A stretch of DNA of 64,000 bases from Vibrio sp. ED004 (GCF_023206395.1 NZ_CP066149.1:3038001-3102000); one strand, 5' to 3'. Positions 10,696-22,218 are shown, counted from the first letter of the stretch. Numbers and translations: made by a program. Notes: generated from the sequence alone by a model not told the origin.

Positions 10696-11292
10696 ATGAA
10701 AAAAGTATTCGCACTTTTATTTATGAGCTTCTCAGTGTTTGCTTCTCCGAAAGAAGAGCTGAGTAGCCGTTTGGCATTGAACGCAGGTTTTAGTGCTGAC
10801 TTTAAACAAGTCGTGACCAGCCCTGATGGTGATGTGGTGATGGAAGGCGAGGGTACTGTAGAGATTGCGCGCCCTAGCTTATTCCGCTGGGAAACCACGT
10901 TCCCTGATGAAAACCTATTGGTATCTGATGGTCAAAGCTTGTGGTACTACAGCCCGTTCATTGAGCAAGTGAGCATTTACTGGCAAGAGCAAGCGACATC
11001 GCAAACGCCTTTCGTACTGCTGACTCGCAACCAAGAAAGTGATTGGGATAACTACAACGTCGCGCAAACGGGTAACCAATTTACGTTAACACCAACGGCA
11101 GTGGATTCTAACCAAGGTGATTTCCAGATTAACATCACCGAAAAGGGCATTGTTCAGGGTTTTAACGTGATTGAACAAGATGGCCAGAAAGGTGAGTTTA
11201 CTTTCAGTAACGTTGATTTAGGTAAGCCATCAGCAGACCGCTTTACTTTTGTGGCACCGGAAGGTGTCGAGGTCGACGACCAAAGAAATTGA
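10696..11292 (+). CDS. lolA: Outer-membrane lipoprotein carrier protein LolA
   Basis: Periplasmic chaperone that carries lipoproteins from the LolCDE complex to LolB at the outer membrane. From ATG at 10696 it has 198 residues, with a clear signal peptide [16 protein letters not shown] cut before SPKEEL. The mature part has family features such as [31 protein letters not shown] and a concave-barrel-type repeat of beta strands. A TTG one codon upstream is possible, but ATG with the preceding AGGAT is better. Between ftsK and rarA, as in other gamma-proteobacteria. Confidence 0.93.
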   Translation: MKKVFALLFMSFSVFASPKEELSSRLALNAGFSADFKQVVTSPDGDVVMEGEGTVEIARPSLFRWETTFPDENLLVSDGQSLWYYSPFIEQVSIYWQEQATSQTPFVLLTRNQESDWDNYNVAQTGNQFTLTPTAVDSNQGDFQINITEKGIVQGFNVIEQDGQKGEFTFSNVDLGKPSADRFTFVAPEGVEVDDQRN

Positions 11293-11361
11293 TCCAAACA
11301 GGCAGATCGTTTGGTCGTAAGTCGATAGGCATTATGCCATCAACGAATCAAGAGATTGCAA

Positions 11362-12711
11362 TTGAGTAATTACAGCTTAGATTTTGCAGGGGACGAAGAT
11401 TTTCGTCCCCTTGCTGCTCGTATGAGACCTGAAACTGTTGAACAGTACATCGGTCAGCAGCATATATTGGGCCCCGGTAAACCACTTCGCAGAGCGCTGG
11501 AAGCGGGCCATATTCACTCCATGATTTTATGGGGGCCTCCGGGTACCGGTAAAACTACGTTGGCGGAAGTGGCTGCAAATTACGCCAATGCAGAAGTGGA
11601 GCGTGTATCAGCGGTAACATCGGGTGTGAAAGACATTCGCATTGCTATTGAGAAAGCACGAGAAAACAAGCAAGCAGGACGCAGAACGATTCTGTTTGTG
11701 GATGAGGTCCATCGCTTTAACAAGAGTCAGCAAGATGCCTTCCTACCTCATATTGAAGATGGCACGGTTACGTTTATCGGCGCGACTACAGAAAACCCTT
11801 CTTTTGAATTGAACAACGCTTTGTTGTCACGTGCGCGTGTCTACAAACTGACTTCTCTCAATACTGACGACATCTCCCTTGTTATTCGCCAAGCTATTGA
11901 AGATAAACAGCGTGGATTGGGTGATGTGCCTGCCGACTTCGCTGATAACGTCTTAGACCGTCTCGCTGAGTTGGTGAACGGTGATGCGCGTATGTCGCTC
12001 AACTATCTTGAGCTGCTGTACGACATGGCAGAAGACAACGATAAGGGCGAGAAAGCGATAACTTTGCAGTTGCTTGCTGAAGTGGCAGGTGAGAAAGTCG
12101 CTCGTTTCGATAACAAAGGCGATATTTGGTACGACCTAATCTCTGCGGTTCACAAATCGATTCGTGGTTCGAACCCTGATGCGGCGCTATATTGGTCGGC
12201 GCGAATGATTGCCGCGGGTTGTGACCCTCTGTATATCGTAAGGCGTTTACTGGCTATCGCTTCTGAAGATATTGGTAACGCTGACCCAAGGGCAATGCAG
12301 GTCGCTATGTCGGCTTGGGATTGCTTCACTCGTATTGGCCCTGCTGAAGGAGAACGTGCGATTGCTCAAGCGGTTGTTTATTTAGCATGTGCGCCAAAGA
12401 GTAATGCCGTTTACACCGCTTGGAAGCAAGCGTTAACCGATGCGCATAACCTTCCAGAGTACGAAGTGCCTCATCATTTACGAAATGCACCGACAACTTT
12501 GATGAAGGACATGGGCTACGGACAAGAATACCGTTATGCTCATGACGAACCGGGTGCCTACGCGGCTGGCGAAAAGTATCTGCCTCCTGAAATGGGAGAG
12601 AAACAATACTATTTCCCAACAAAACGAGGCTTAGAGACCAAAATTGGCGAGAAGCTAGATTATCTGGCGGATTTGGACGCAAAAAGCCCACAAAAACGCT
12701 ATGAAAAGTAG
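11362..12711 (+). CDS. rarA: Replication-associated recombination protein A (RarA/MgsA)
   Basis: AAA+ ATPase related to clamp loaders and RuvB, acting at stalled replication forks. Walker A is GPPGTGKT (about residues 57-64), Walker [16 protein letters not shown] (about 110-124), sensor 1 GATTENPSF. The C-terminal region includes [17 protein letters not shown] and [21 protein letters not shown]. The start is taken as TTG at 11362, giving MSNYSLDF, which matches the family N-terminus; another TTG at 11356 would add two residues. AGAGA at 11351-11355 is the likely ribosome site. 449 residues. Confidence 0.94.
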   Translation: MSNYSLDFAGDEDFRPLAARMRPETVEQYIGQQHILGPGKPLRRALEAGHIHSMILWGPPGTGKTTLAEVAANYANAEVERVSAVTSGVKDIRIAIEKARENKQAGRRTILFVDEVHRFNKSQQDAFLPHIEDGTVTFIGATTENPSFELNNALLSRARVYKLTSLNTDDISLVIRQAIEDKQRGLGDVPADFADNVLDRLAELVNGDARMSLNYLELLYDMAEDNDKGEKAITLQLLAEVAGEKVARFDNKGDIWYDLISAVHKSIRGSNPDAALYWSARMIAAGCDPLYIVRRLLAIASEDIGNADPRAMQVAMSAWDCFTRIGPAEGERAIAQAVVYLACAPKSNAVYTAWKQALTDAHNLPEYEVPHHLRNAPTTLMKDMGYGQEYRYAHDEPGAYAAGEKYLPPEMGEKQYYFPTKRGLETKIGEKLDYLADLDAKSPQKRYEK

Positions 12712-12802
12712 TCTTTTTTGGATATCGTTACCTAGTCATAAAATTTATATTAAATCGTTAAAAGTTGGTCGAAATAGCACCAGTTTTAGGGGTTTAGCAG
12801 TG

Positions 12803-12824
12803 ATTCAGTAGCAAACTACTGAAT
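12803..12824 (+). promoter_or_regulatory. Hairpin in the serS leader
   Basis: ATTCAGTAG-CAAA-CTACTGAAT, a perfect 9-bp stem, ends 29 bp before the serS start and is not followed by a T-run. It may stabilise the 5' end or be an operator; function unknown. Confidence 0.35.
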
Positions 12825-12838
12825 ATTCAAATAACTAA

Positions 12839-14161
<1,323 letters not shown>

Positions 14162-14200
14162 TCTAATTATTTAGCGCCTCGCGCGAAATAGATTATTTAA

Positions 14201-14231
14201 AAGGCTTTGCTGTAATGGCAAAGCCTTTTTT
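14201..14231 (+). terminator. Terminator of serS
   Basis: 10-bp stem AAGGCTTTGC / GCAAAGCCTT with loop TGTAATG and a T-run of six. Confidence 0.92.
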
Positions 14232-14290
14232 GTATGTGGCGTTATTTTTTGTATGCGACAGTTATTTAGAAAAGCTAATTCAAAGAACTG

Positions 14291-15937
14291 CTACATAAAC
14301 GAGAAGCTGGCGTTAGCAGCAGTATCTGCTTGCTTACACGCTAGAAGCGCCTTTCGGTAGTAGCTTTGATAGTTGTTTTTTGTCAGCTCATCAATGGTAT
14401 AAAGCTGGGTGATCACTTCATCACATTGCTTGATGATAGTAAGCACTTGCTTAGCACCCATAGAATCTGGCCAAATCACAGAAAGCAGTTTCACGATGTT
14501 CATACAGACGTTTTTGATCATCGGGCAGCGCTTATGAATGTCTAAGTAAGCCACGAGCACCAATTTATAATCTGACTGGCCTTGCTTAATACTGATGTTT
14601 TTCTCTTTTAGCCATGTCATTTTTTCTGTGTTGCGATTTTTCATCTCAGCACACATCGTCATCTGACTCGACACAACGGTTTCGTTTGCTGTCTTGATGA
14701 TCAACATGCCGCAGCGATTCTGAGCGACTTTAAATTCGTTCTCACAACTCATTCTATCCAACAACCATGCATGGTGATAAATCACAGGAAATGCATTGAA
14801 GTCATTCTTGTCGTGCAGTGCGGTTAAAATCGTCACCGCTTTTTGATACTGCTTAGATTCCATTGCAATGTGAGCAGCAATCAGCGCCAAGTCTGTTTGA
14901 AGCCCTGATCTTGCCTCGGTCGGGATCTTAGAAATCAGGTAATTGACTTGATCCAAATTCGCTTGCTTATCAATGCCGTCAGACGCGCAGTAGAGCAAGA
15001 ATCGAATATGATTCAACTTCATGTACAAGTTGTCACGGAAGGTGTCTCTGTTGATCTGCACATAGTTTTGATAATGAAGCAGTGCTGTTCTCGAGTCATT
15101 CACCGACAAGCATAGATTCGCGATTGCCAACTCTCGCTCTGAGTTTCCAGGGGTGAGTTCGCTCGCCAACTTAAAGTGTGCAATCGCCGCAGGAATCTTG
15201 TTGCTGATCAGGTTGACCTGAGCGGCTTGGTCTCGATACAAAGTGCTGGTGGGCGCTGAATCAATCAAGCTTTCGATCATGCGTTGTGCTTCATTAAGCT
15301 GGCCTAAGTTCGCAAGGCTGTTCGCTAGCCCAGCTTGAGCCCAATCGAAACTGCCTTCATCAAGCGCTTTTTCATAAACACGCTTAGCTTCGTCGTAGAG
15401 TTCAAGCTTGGATAGAAAGCTTCCGCGGAACTGTTGAATCGTCGCGAAATATTCTGGATGGAATGCGACTAACTCTTCGCAGAATTTTAAACCCGCTTGG
15501 TAGTTGTTCTCTCTTTCAGCCTTGTAGATATTCTGCAATACCAGTTTCTTTTTTAGAGAGCTGGTAATACGTTGCTTCAACGTTTCTCGGTTGAACGGCT
15601 TTAATAGGTAGTTATCTGGTCGAAGCTCTAAGATAGGGCGGATCGACAAAGCTGAATTCTCGCCTGTTACTAGGATAAATATCCCGTCGTCTTTTAATCT
15701 TTTGGATTGCTTCAACTCTTCGAATAGCTGTTTGCCGTTGATGGTGTTGCCAAAGTTATAATCGCAAATGATCACATCAAAGGTTGTGTCGCTTGTGAGA
15801 GCCATTGCTATGCGAGGTGACTTAGCAATTGAAATCAAACGCTCTGAGAAGCCAATATGAACCAACATATTGCGAATAGTTGATAGCACTATCGCTGAGT
15901 CATCAACGATAAGTGTATTTAATTGAGTTAATTTCAT
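14291..15937 (-). CDS. VieB-like response regulator with TPR region
   Basis: 548 residues. A receiver domain is at about 1-125: acidic pair in IVDDSAIV, phospho-acceptor Asp in IICDYNFG near 59, VTGEN, and the conserved Lys in LLKPF near 109. The rest is helical repeats of TPR type (ETPGNSERELAIANLCL-like stretches; NSLANLGQLNEAQRMIESL near 210). This is the domain plan of VieB of V. cholerae, reported to restrain VieS-VieA signalling. It starts two bases after the VieA-like gene and is last in the operon. The receiver residues look complete, so phosphorylation is possible. Orthology to VieB rests on operon and domain layout. Confidence 0.8.
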   Translation of the reverse strand: MKLTQLNTLIVDDSAIVLSTIRNMLVHIGFSERLISIAKSPRIAMALTSDTTFDVIICDYNFGNTINGKQLFEELKQSKRLKDDGIFILVTGENSALSIRPILELRPDNYLLKPFNRETLKQRITSSLKKKLVLQNIYKAERENNYQAGLKFCEELVAFHPEYFATIQQFRGSFLSKLELYDEAKRVYEKALDEGSFDWAQAGLANSLANLGQLNEAQRMIESLIDSAPTSTLYRDQAAQVNLISNKIPAAIAHFKLASELTPGNSERELAIANLCLSVNDSRTALLHYQNYVQINRDTFRDNLYMKLNHIRFLLYCASDGIDKQANLDQVNYLISKIPTEARSGLQTDLALIAAHIAMESKQYQKAVTILTALHDKNDFNAFPVIYHHAWLLDRMSCENEFKVAQNRCGMLIIKTANETVVSSQMTMCAEMKNRNTEKMTWLKEKNISIKQGQSDYKLVLVAYLDIHKRCPMIKNVCMNIVKLLSVIWPDSMGAKQVLTIIKQCDEVITQLYTIDELTKNNYQSYYRKALLACKQADTAANASFSFM

Positions 15938-15939
15938 GT

Positions 15940-17091
15940 TTATTTTAAATTATTTACTGACGTGAATTCCGAAAAGCTCGCAGGCTTTGAAGCAATAAAA
16001 CCTTGGTACTTGGTCATGCCAATAGTCTTCAAGTATTCAAGATCTTGTTGCTGCTCGACACCTTCGACAATACAAGAAAGGCCTAGGTTTTCTGCCAAAT
16101 TGATGCAAGCTTTGGTTAGAATCTGATTCTTTTTGTTTTCGCTGATATTGTTAACAAAACTCCGATCCACCTTAAGCTCGGTGAATGGTAAGCTCGACAG
16201 TTGGGACAGTGACGCATAACCCGTACCGAAATCGTCAACCGATAATCCAACCCCTAACATGCTCAGTTTTGCGATATTTTTATAGCAATGCGCATCGAGC
16301 AAGATCGTCTCATGCTCCGTGATCTCCAGAGTCAGCAATGATGGATCAATGTTGTATTTGTCACATAAGCTCGCGACTTGATCGGCGATCTCAAGCTTCA
16401 ATGTTGATTGCTCAATATTGATCGCGAAGTGGATCGGTTTACGCATTGATGAGATATCTTTCAGAGCCAGCTCAAGCACAGTGAAGAAAAGTCGATCCAT
16501 CAGCCCAAGCTGACGCAATGTATCCATGAAATGGAAAGGTGTGAGCAACCCTAATTCTGGATGCATGATGCGTGCAAGTACCTCAACACCAACCAGTGTC
16601 GATTGTTCTACGTCATGTTGTGTCTGATAAGCATTGGTGAACCATTTATTTTCAAAGGCTTCAATGGTCTGCTGTTCATCTAACTTAACTTCGGTCGGCA
16701 GAATAGACTTAGCGGTTTGGATACGTTTATACGACGACAACAAACGCTGGATATGCGTTTCATCGACCGGTTTCGGTATCGCTTCGACTTCGTTATAACC
16801 AATGAGTTTGCACATGCTTTTGGTTGAGTCCAACGCAGCATCAGCCATCGCACTCAATATGACGACAGTTTGGATCGAACCTTGAGCTTCCGAAGAAGCC
16901 AGTAATGACACACCATCAATCTGTGGCAACTGAAGGTCACAGAACGCAATATCAAAGCGATGTTGTTTGCATAGCTCTATCGCATCTTCGCCGTTGTAAG
17001 CGGTATAAACCTCATCCACGCTGTGGCGTTTAAGTAGGATCTGAATTTGTGTTGCTTGTAACAATGAATCCTCAACGATGAGAATTTTCAT
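15940..17091 (-). CDS. REC-EAL response regulator, VieA/RocR-like c-di-GMP phosphodiesterase
   Basis: 383 residues: receiver domain (IVEDS, Asp in FCDLQLPQIDG near 52, Lys in AIPKPV near 108) and an EAL domain (about 145-380). The catalytic set appears complete: EVLAR (EVL in place of EAL), INIEQS, LEITEH, VDDFGTGYASL, ELKVDRSF, VEGVE and YQGF. It should hydrolyse c-di-GMP under control of receiver phosphorylation. V. cholerae VieA has an additional C-terminal HTH domain; this protein stops after the EAL domain and so resembles RocR of Pseudomonas. The start overlaps the vieS-like stop by 4 bp (ATGA). Confidence 0.87.
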   Translation of the reverse strand: MKILIVEDSLLQATQIQILLKRHSVDEVYTAYNGEDAIELCKQHRFDIAFCDLQLPQIDGVSLLASSEAQGSIQTVVILSAMADAALDSTKSMCKLIGYNEVEAIPKPVDETHIQRLLSSYKRIQTAKSILPTEVKLDEQQTIEAFENKWFTNAYQTQHDVEQSTLVGVEVLARIMHPELGLLTPFHFMDTLRQLGLMDRLFFTVLELALKDISSMRKPIHFAINIEQSTLKLEIADQVASLCDKYNIDPSLLTLEITEHETILLDAHCYKNIAKLSMLGVGLSVDDFGTGYASLSQLSSLPFTELKVDRSFVNNISENKKNQILTKACINLAENLGLSCIVEGVEQQQDLEYLKTIGMTKYQGFIASKPASFSEFTSVNNLK

Positions 17092-20000
17092 AGTGAATTT
17101 AACCTGTTTATAACCGCTTGAGCTGAGGCAATCGCTAAGTCCAGCTCTTCAATTAACTTGTGACAATACATAGGGTCTTCTGCATTTTTCTCACAATCCT
17201 TTGCTGCATGATTGAGAGAATCTAAGCCAAGTAGGCTTGCCGACCCTTTGATTCTGTGTGCTATCGCTTTAATGTTTGGGTTAGGCTCTAGCAGCATCGC
17301 TTTGTCTGAGCTGAACGAATCCAAAATAACCGTCGCCATTTGAAGCTGCTCTTCTGGACTGTAATTCTGTGCCCAAGATTGATCAGCTTGGATCGTTTCT
17401 ACCGCTTGTTGGGGCAGTAATTCCTCAATCGCGAATGCGAGCTCTTCAAACGAATAAGGCTTGTAGATCACTTGATCCATACCCACACGTTCAGCCTTCT
17501 CAATAACCAATTTCGAGTCTTCGGCTGTACAGCCAATAATTGGCAAGTGTTTCAGCTTGTCGAGTGAACGAATCTTCTCCGTCAATTGATAGCCATCCAT
17601 GTTCGGCATATGGCAATCCGTGATGATGATATCCACCAATGTTTCGCTGTTTTCTAATTCTTCCATCGCTTCTTGACCGTCTTTGACGATGATCGTCTTT
17701 AAACCAAAGCGCTTAAGCTGTTTTGCAAACAACAAGCGGTTGATTGGGTCGTCATCGGCGATAAGCACGGTTCCGGTAAAGTGGTACTCTGACGCCGGAG
17801 CGTGAGTCACGCTTTTGCCTTGAGCCGTGATATCGCTCAGCAATAGGTCTGGATACAGGTTCTGCCACTGTGTGGAGCGTTCAATAGCCTGACTGTAATC
17901 GTTCATTTGATTATCGATTTTCCAAGCTTTAAACCATGCCAAGATCTCTCTGTCTTCAGAATGCATCGGTGTAACCACTTTAACTGGGCTCGCTGTTCCT
18001 TTAATTGGTAAGCTCACCGAAACCTTAGTGCCTAGCCCCAACTTGCTTTCAATCTTGAGGTCACCGTCCATCATGTTAACTAGTCGTTGAACCACCGTAA
18101 TTCCCAGTCCTGTGCCGCCGTAGCGTCGACTAATGCTACGGTCGCCTTGTGCGAAAGGTTGAAACGCACGAGCGATCTGTTGGTCAGACATACCGCAGCC
18201 TGTATCCGTAATCGAAAGCTGCAGTTGTTCGCTCGATGTTTTTACCGTAACTAACACAAAGCCGTTCTCGGTGAACTTAATCGCATTGTTCAATAGGTTA
18301 TTAAGGATCTGAGTGACTCTCAGCCAATCCAAGCTTGCTCTGGATATCGAGTCGACTTTCCAGCCTAATTTAAAGTTAAGATTGTTGAGTCGCGCATTGC
18401 TCTCAAATGTCCTGAATATCGGGCACAACTCGTCGTAGATATTGCTTGTCTTCGACTCCAAATGAAGTTGATTAGCCTCCATTTTGGAGATGTCGAGAAT
18501 GTCACTGACCAGCAATTTCAAACGTTCAGCTGACAACTGAGCATTGCTAAGGAGCTCCATGTCATCTTTGTTTTCTATCTTGGTACTGAGCAGCTCCATC
18601 AGGCCAATCATGGCCGCGATAGGCGTGCGCAATTCGTGGCTGACGATGGCCAAGAATAGATCTCGAGCTTTGATCGCTTCTTGCGCTTTCTTGTTAGATA
18701 CCTCAAGCTCACGCTGCTGTTTTTCCCACTTTGTCAGATCATCAAGTACCGTAATTACGTAAGGATCTTTCTCTGATGCGTTGGCCAAACACTGACGAAT
18801 CACACGAAAGTGCTGCTCGCCGCCACTGCAGTCACACTTGATGGTGCTCCAAACGCCTAATTTGTTCCCTGTTTTTTCATCGTTATCTCTAAGCCAACAA
18901 AACTCTGGGTTTTCATCGTGTTGCTGTGTAAAACAGTGGGCCATTTGCTTATCAAAAGCACTGTTGGAAAGAACTAACTGGCCGCTTTTATCGTGAATCG
19001 CAATCAGGCTAGGTAAGTTATCTAGCAAGGTCGTTAGCCATTGGATCTGATCATAACTGCGTTGTTCAGACTGTTGAGCTCGTGACAGGGATAGAGACAG
19101 TCGACGAGTCTTCATTAAGCCAAACGTAATCAAAGCGAATATCACCCCGGATATTGCTAAGGTATACGCCACGATTCGCTCTTCACTGAATCCGTATTGA
19201 GCGATGATGTTGTGATGCTTCAGTGTTAGAAGATCAATTTCATTTTGCGTTGTGACTGAAATAGCTGAGTCGATCACGCTTTGTAAGAACGATGAACTCG
19301 GATTTAAAATGACGCCCATTTTACGTTGCAGTGAAACTTCAGCTGTTTGTGGAACGATGTTAAACAGCGCATCGTAACCATTAAAAATGTATAGGTTAGC
19401 GATACTCTTTGGAATATAGGCATGCGTAATCTGACCGTTGCTCATCGCGGTAATGATTGAGTCCATGTCTTTGTAAATCACAGCATCAGCTAAGTGATCT
19501 TCTAAACTCGACTTTGGAATGAAGTAGCCCGTTCGATCCAAAATAGCGGTCTTTTTATTTAAAGACTCGCGGTTAGTTTCAATCAACGCCCATTCGAATG
19601 TCATGAAGGGTTTGCTGGCGATAAACTGAGAGGAATCTACGTTCTCTACATCGAAGCCTGGCAAAAACTCAACCTCACCATTCTTGAGCATATCGATGAT
19701 GTTTTTGCCTTCTGGCGGAACATATTCAAATTTCAATCCGAGTTTTCTCGAAATTAGCTTTATTGCATCATGAATAAACCCCACAGCCTCTTGAGTAGTA
19801 GGATCAAAATATGAATACGGGTAGATTCCTTCCGTCACAGTAAAGCGAATAGGGCGTTTGCCATATTGGCTTTGGATTATCTGGTTCACGAGATCATCGT
19901 AAAAATGATAGAACTGTTCTGAAGACAAATTGGCAATGTCGTTTTCTTTGTCGTGAATGAATCTTTCGATGATGCTGTGCATTACGCTGTCATTCTGGTT

Positions 20001-20672
20001 CATCATGATCTGAACGGGAAATTTGGGCAGATCTTGGCTGAACGAGAGTGCACCTTGCCATTCGCCCGGGGTCATGACGGAGTAATAACTTTGTACTGAT
20101 GTCAGATCTAAAATTGTCGCATCGGCAAAACCATTCGCTATCGCAGGTAACAGTTCAGAAGTGCTATTCACAACCATAGGGTCAGACACTCCCTGCTGAT
20201 TGAGCAGTTGGCAGAACAGTGAACTTTTAATGCATACCCATTTTAGTTGGTCGTGCGGCGTATTCTTGGCGACGTCATCTCTGTACCAATACACATTTTG
20301 AATGTCATATAAGCTGTCTGAAAACTCAAATTGTTCAGCTCTTCTGCGTGTTTCCGCAAAGCCAATGGTTAAGTCAGCTTCACCGCTAGCAATCGCAGAT
20401 AATAAGGCTCTGGAAGAGAAGTACTCTTTTACTTCCACTTCTATATTCAAGTAATCCCTAAGCATACCTTGGACGCTATCGCACGTATCTTGATTACGAT
20501 TGACGACAAAGTCTTCCCAAACTTGATTAAACAGGTACATAGGTTTCGCAATGACTAGCTTCTGTTTATTTTGGATATAGCTATGCTGGGCTGCACTTAA
20601 TGTGGTTTCTTCAGCTGTGCTGGAAAAAGAGAGTGAAGTTAGAGCGATTAATAAGAGAAACAGAGTCTTCAT
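17088..20672 (-). CDS. VieS/BvgS-like hybrid sensor histidine kinase
   Basis: About 1194 residues. Signal peptide MKTLFLLLIALTSLSFSSTA, two tandem periplasmic SBP_bac_3 domains (about 25-255 and 265-490), one membrane segment (IVAYTLAISGVIFALITFGL near 501-520), a PAS-like region, a HisKA/HATPase core (phospho-His in AIVSHELRTPIAAM, GTGLGITVVQRLVNMM), a receiver (LIADDDPINRLL, Asp in IIITDCHMPNMDG, YKPY) and a C-terminal Hpt domain (His in IAHRIKGSASLLG). This is the BvgS/EvgS/VieS phosphorelay layout; the ligand of the two binding domains is not known. ATG at 20672 fits the signal peptide; an ATG ten codons upstream (20702) is the alternative. First gene of a tight three-gene operon. Confidence 0.85.
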   Translation of the reverse strand: MKTLFLLLIALTSLSFSSTAEETTLSAAQHSYIQNKQKLVIAKPMYLFNQVWEDFVVNRNQDTCDSVQGMLRDYLNIEVEVKEYFSSRALLSAIASGEADLTIGFAETRRRAEQFEFSDSLYDIQNVYWYRDDVAKNTPHDQLKWVCIKSSLFCQLLNQQGVSDPMVVNSTSELLPAIANGFADATILDLTSVQSYYSVMTPGEWQGALSFSQDLPKFPVQIMMNQNDSVMHSIIERFIHDKENDIANLSSEQFYHFYDDLVNQIIQSQYGKRPIRFTVTEGIYPYSYFDPTTQEAVGFIHDAIKLISRKLGLKFEYVPPEGKNIIDMLKNGEVEFLPGFDVENVDSSQFIASKPFMTFEWALIETNRESLNKKTAILDRTGYFIPKSSLEDHLADAVIYKDMDSIITAMSNGQITHAYIPKSIANLYIFNGYDALFNIVPQTAEVSLQRKMGVILNPSSSFLQSVIDSAISVTTQNEIDLLTLKHHNIIAQYGFSEERIVAYTLAISGVIFALITFGLMKTRRLSLSLSRAQQSEQRSYDQIQWLTTLLDNLPSLIAIHDKSGQLVLSNSAFDKQMAHCFTQQHDENPEFCWLRDNDEKTGNKLGVWSTIKCDCSGGEQHFRVIRQCLANASEKDPYVITVLDDLTKWEKQQRELEVSNKKAQEAIKARDLFLAIVSHELRTPIAAMIGLMELLSTKIENKDDMELLSNAQLSAERLKLLVSDILDISKMEANQLHLESKTSNIYDELCPIFRTFESNARLNNLNFKLGWKVDSISRASLDWLRVTQILNNLLNNAIKFTENGFVLVTVKTSSEQLQLSITDTGCGMSDQQIARAFQPFAQGDRSISRRYGGTGLGITVVQRLVNMMDGDLKIESKLGLGTKVSVSLPIKGTASPVKVVTPMHSEDREILAWFKAWKIDNQMNDYSQAIERSTQWQNLYPDLLLSDITAQGKSVTHAPASEYHFTGTVLIADDDPINRLLFAKQLKRFGLKTIIVKDGQEAMEELENSETLVDIIITDCHMPNMDGYQLTEKIRSLDKLKHLPIIGCTAEDSKLVIEKAERVGMDQVIYKPYSFEELAFAIEELLPQQAVETIQADQSWAQNYSPEEQLQMATVILDSFSSDKAMLLEPNPNIKAIAHRIKGSASLLGLDSLNHAAKDCEKNAEDPMYCHKLIEELDLAIASAQAVINRLNSL

Positions 20673-20826
20673 AAAGTTAGCGAGCGATGAAAAGTCCCGC
20701 ATTCTATGACGACATTTTATTCAGCCGCTAATACAATTTTTGAATTTATTTTTGTCGAGAGGGTAAATAAGAATTGTGATTATCTTTTTAATAAACCCCT
20801 TCTTAAACAGAGGCTTAATTTTGATA

Positions 20827-20853
20827 ATTCAGCCTGTTTTTCACAGGCTGAAT
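20827..20853 (-). terminator. Hairpin downstream of bioA
   Basis: 11-bp perfect stem ATTCAGCCTGT (20827-20837) / ACAGGCTGAAT (20843-20853), 44 bp beyond the bioA stop. The T-run is poor on the minus strand, but no other terminator candidate is present. Confidence 0.6.
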
Positions 20854-20896
20854 CGGTAATTTTTATATTGAACACATTAAGGTTTATTTAGAAAAA

Positions 20897-22180
20897 CTAG
20901 GTCTCTTGGAAACAATCAGGACGATTAAGAGCCTTATCAATGGCTGAAATAAGCTGCTCAATATGTGCAGGTTTGCTAATGAAAGGAGGCATCATATAGA
21001 TCAATTTGCCAAATGGGCGTATCCAAATGCCTTGTTCAACAAAGTGAGCTTGGATGGTTTCCATATCGACAGGCGTATGAGTTTCAACAACGCCAATCGC
21101 GCCCAACCAGCGAACGTCTTTAACCAGTGCATGCTCTCGCAAAGGTGGCAGCAATTCAGAGAACAGCTGTTCAATCTGCTGAGTCTGACTCTGCCAATGT
21201 CCTTGCTCTATGATCGATAAACTCGCCGCACCGACCGCGCAAGCTAATGGGTTACCCATAAAGGTTGGCCCGTGCATAAAGCAGCCTGCTTCACCGCCAC
21301 ATACGGTGTCTGTGACCTCTTTGCTCGCTAGTGTTGCTGAAAGGGTCATGTAGCCGCCAGTCAGCGCTTTACCCAAGCATAGAATATCCGGTTGAATATC
21401 GGCATGCTCACACGCGAACAGTTTCCCAGTGCGGCCAAACCCGGTCGCAATCTCATCCAAAATCAACAATACGTTGAATTCATCACACAGCAGGCGCACT
21501 TGTTTCAGAAATTCAGGGTGGTAGATACGCATACCGCCAGCGCCTTGAACGATCGGCTCCAAGATCACGGCTGCGACTTCTTGATGATGTGTTGCTAGCT
21601 TTTCACGGAAGCTGTTTATGTCGTTAGCGTCCCATTGTTCCCAAAAACCTGTTTTCGGCGAATCTGCAAAAATGTGTTCAGGCAAAAAGCCTTTGTAGAG
21701 GCTGTGCATCGAGTTGTCAGGGTCGGTCACTGACATCGCTGCAAAGGTATCACCGTGGTAGCCATCTCTGAGTGTGAGGAACTTCGAACGAGGTTGTCCT
21801 TTGGCATGCCAGTATTGAAGCGCCATTTTAAGACTCACTTCTACGGCTACTGAGCCTGAATCAGCCAAGAATACATGTTCAAGATTACTTGGTGCTAGGT
21901 TGAGAAGCTTCTTACATAAATCGATGGCAGGCTGGTGGGTGATACCACCAAACATAACGTGTGAAACCTTATCTATTTGGCTATGAGCAGCGGCATTCAG
22001 ATCTGGATGATTGTAGCCGTGAATGGTTGACCACCAAGACGACATGCCATCAATAATTCGTTTTCCGCCTTCTAATTCTAAGTAAACACCGTCTGCATTG
22101 GTGACTGGGTAGCAGGTCAGAGGTGTTAACGTTGATGTGTAGGGATGCCAGATATGCTGGCGATCAAAGGCGAGATCCAT
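20897..22180 (-). CDS. bioA: Adenosylmethionine-8-amino-7-oxononanoate aminotransferase
   Basis: PLP enzyme converting KAPA to DAPA with SAM as amino donor, third step of the late biotin pathway. 427 residues from ATG at 22180. Start choice: GGGAG stands five bases before that ATG and the first codons give MDLAFDRQHIWHPYTS, matching the family; an ATG four codons earlier lies before the ribosome site. Features: SWWSTIHGYNHP, DGYHGDTFAAMS, ILDEIATGFGRTG with the cofactor Asp, and the PLP Lys in CLGKALTGGYMTLSA. Divergent from bioBFCD with a shared operator region. Confidence 0.95.
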   Translation of the reverse strand: MDLAFDRQHIWHPYTSTLTPLTCYPVTNADGVYLELEGGKRIIDGMSSWWSTIHGYNHPDLNAAAHSQIDKVSHVMFGGITHQPAIDLCKKLLNLAPSNLEHVFLADSGSVAVEVSLKMALQYWHAKGQPRSKFLTLRDGYHGDTFAAMSVTDPDNSMHSLYKGFLPEHIFADSPKTGFWEQWDANDINSFREKLATHHQEVAAVILEPIVQGAGGMRIYHPEFLKQVRLLCDEFNVLLILDEIATGFGRTGKLFACEHADIQPDILCLGKALTGGYMTLSATLASKEVTDTVCGGEAGCFMHGPTFMGNPLACAVGAASLSIIEQGHWQSQTQQIEQLFSELLPPLREHALVKDVRWLGAIGVVETHTPVDMETIQAHFVEQGIWIRPFGKLIYMMPPFISKPAHIEQLISAIDKALNRPDCFQET

Positions 22181-22218
22181 AGTAACTCCCATTCTTGGTG
22201 TGATTAAAAAATAACCAG

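Noticed and set aside
20706..20891. 61-codon plus-strand frame between the vieS-like gene and bioA
   Set aside because: No ribosome site, and it covers the probable bioA terminator hairpin.
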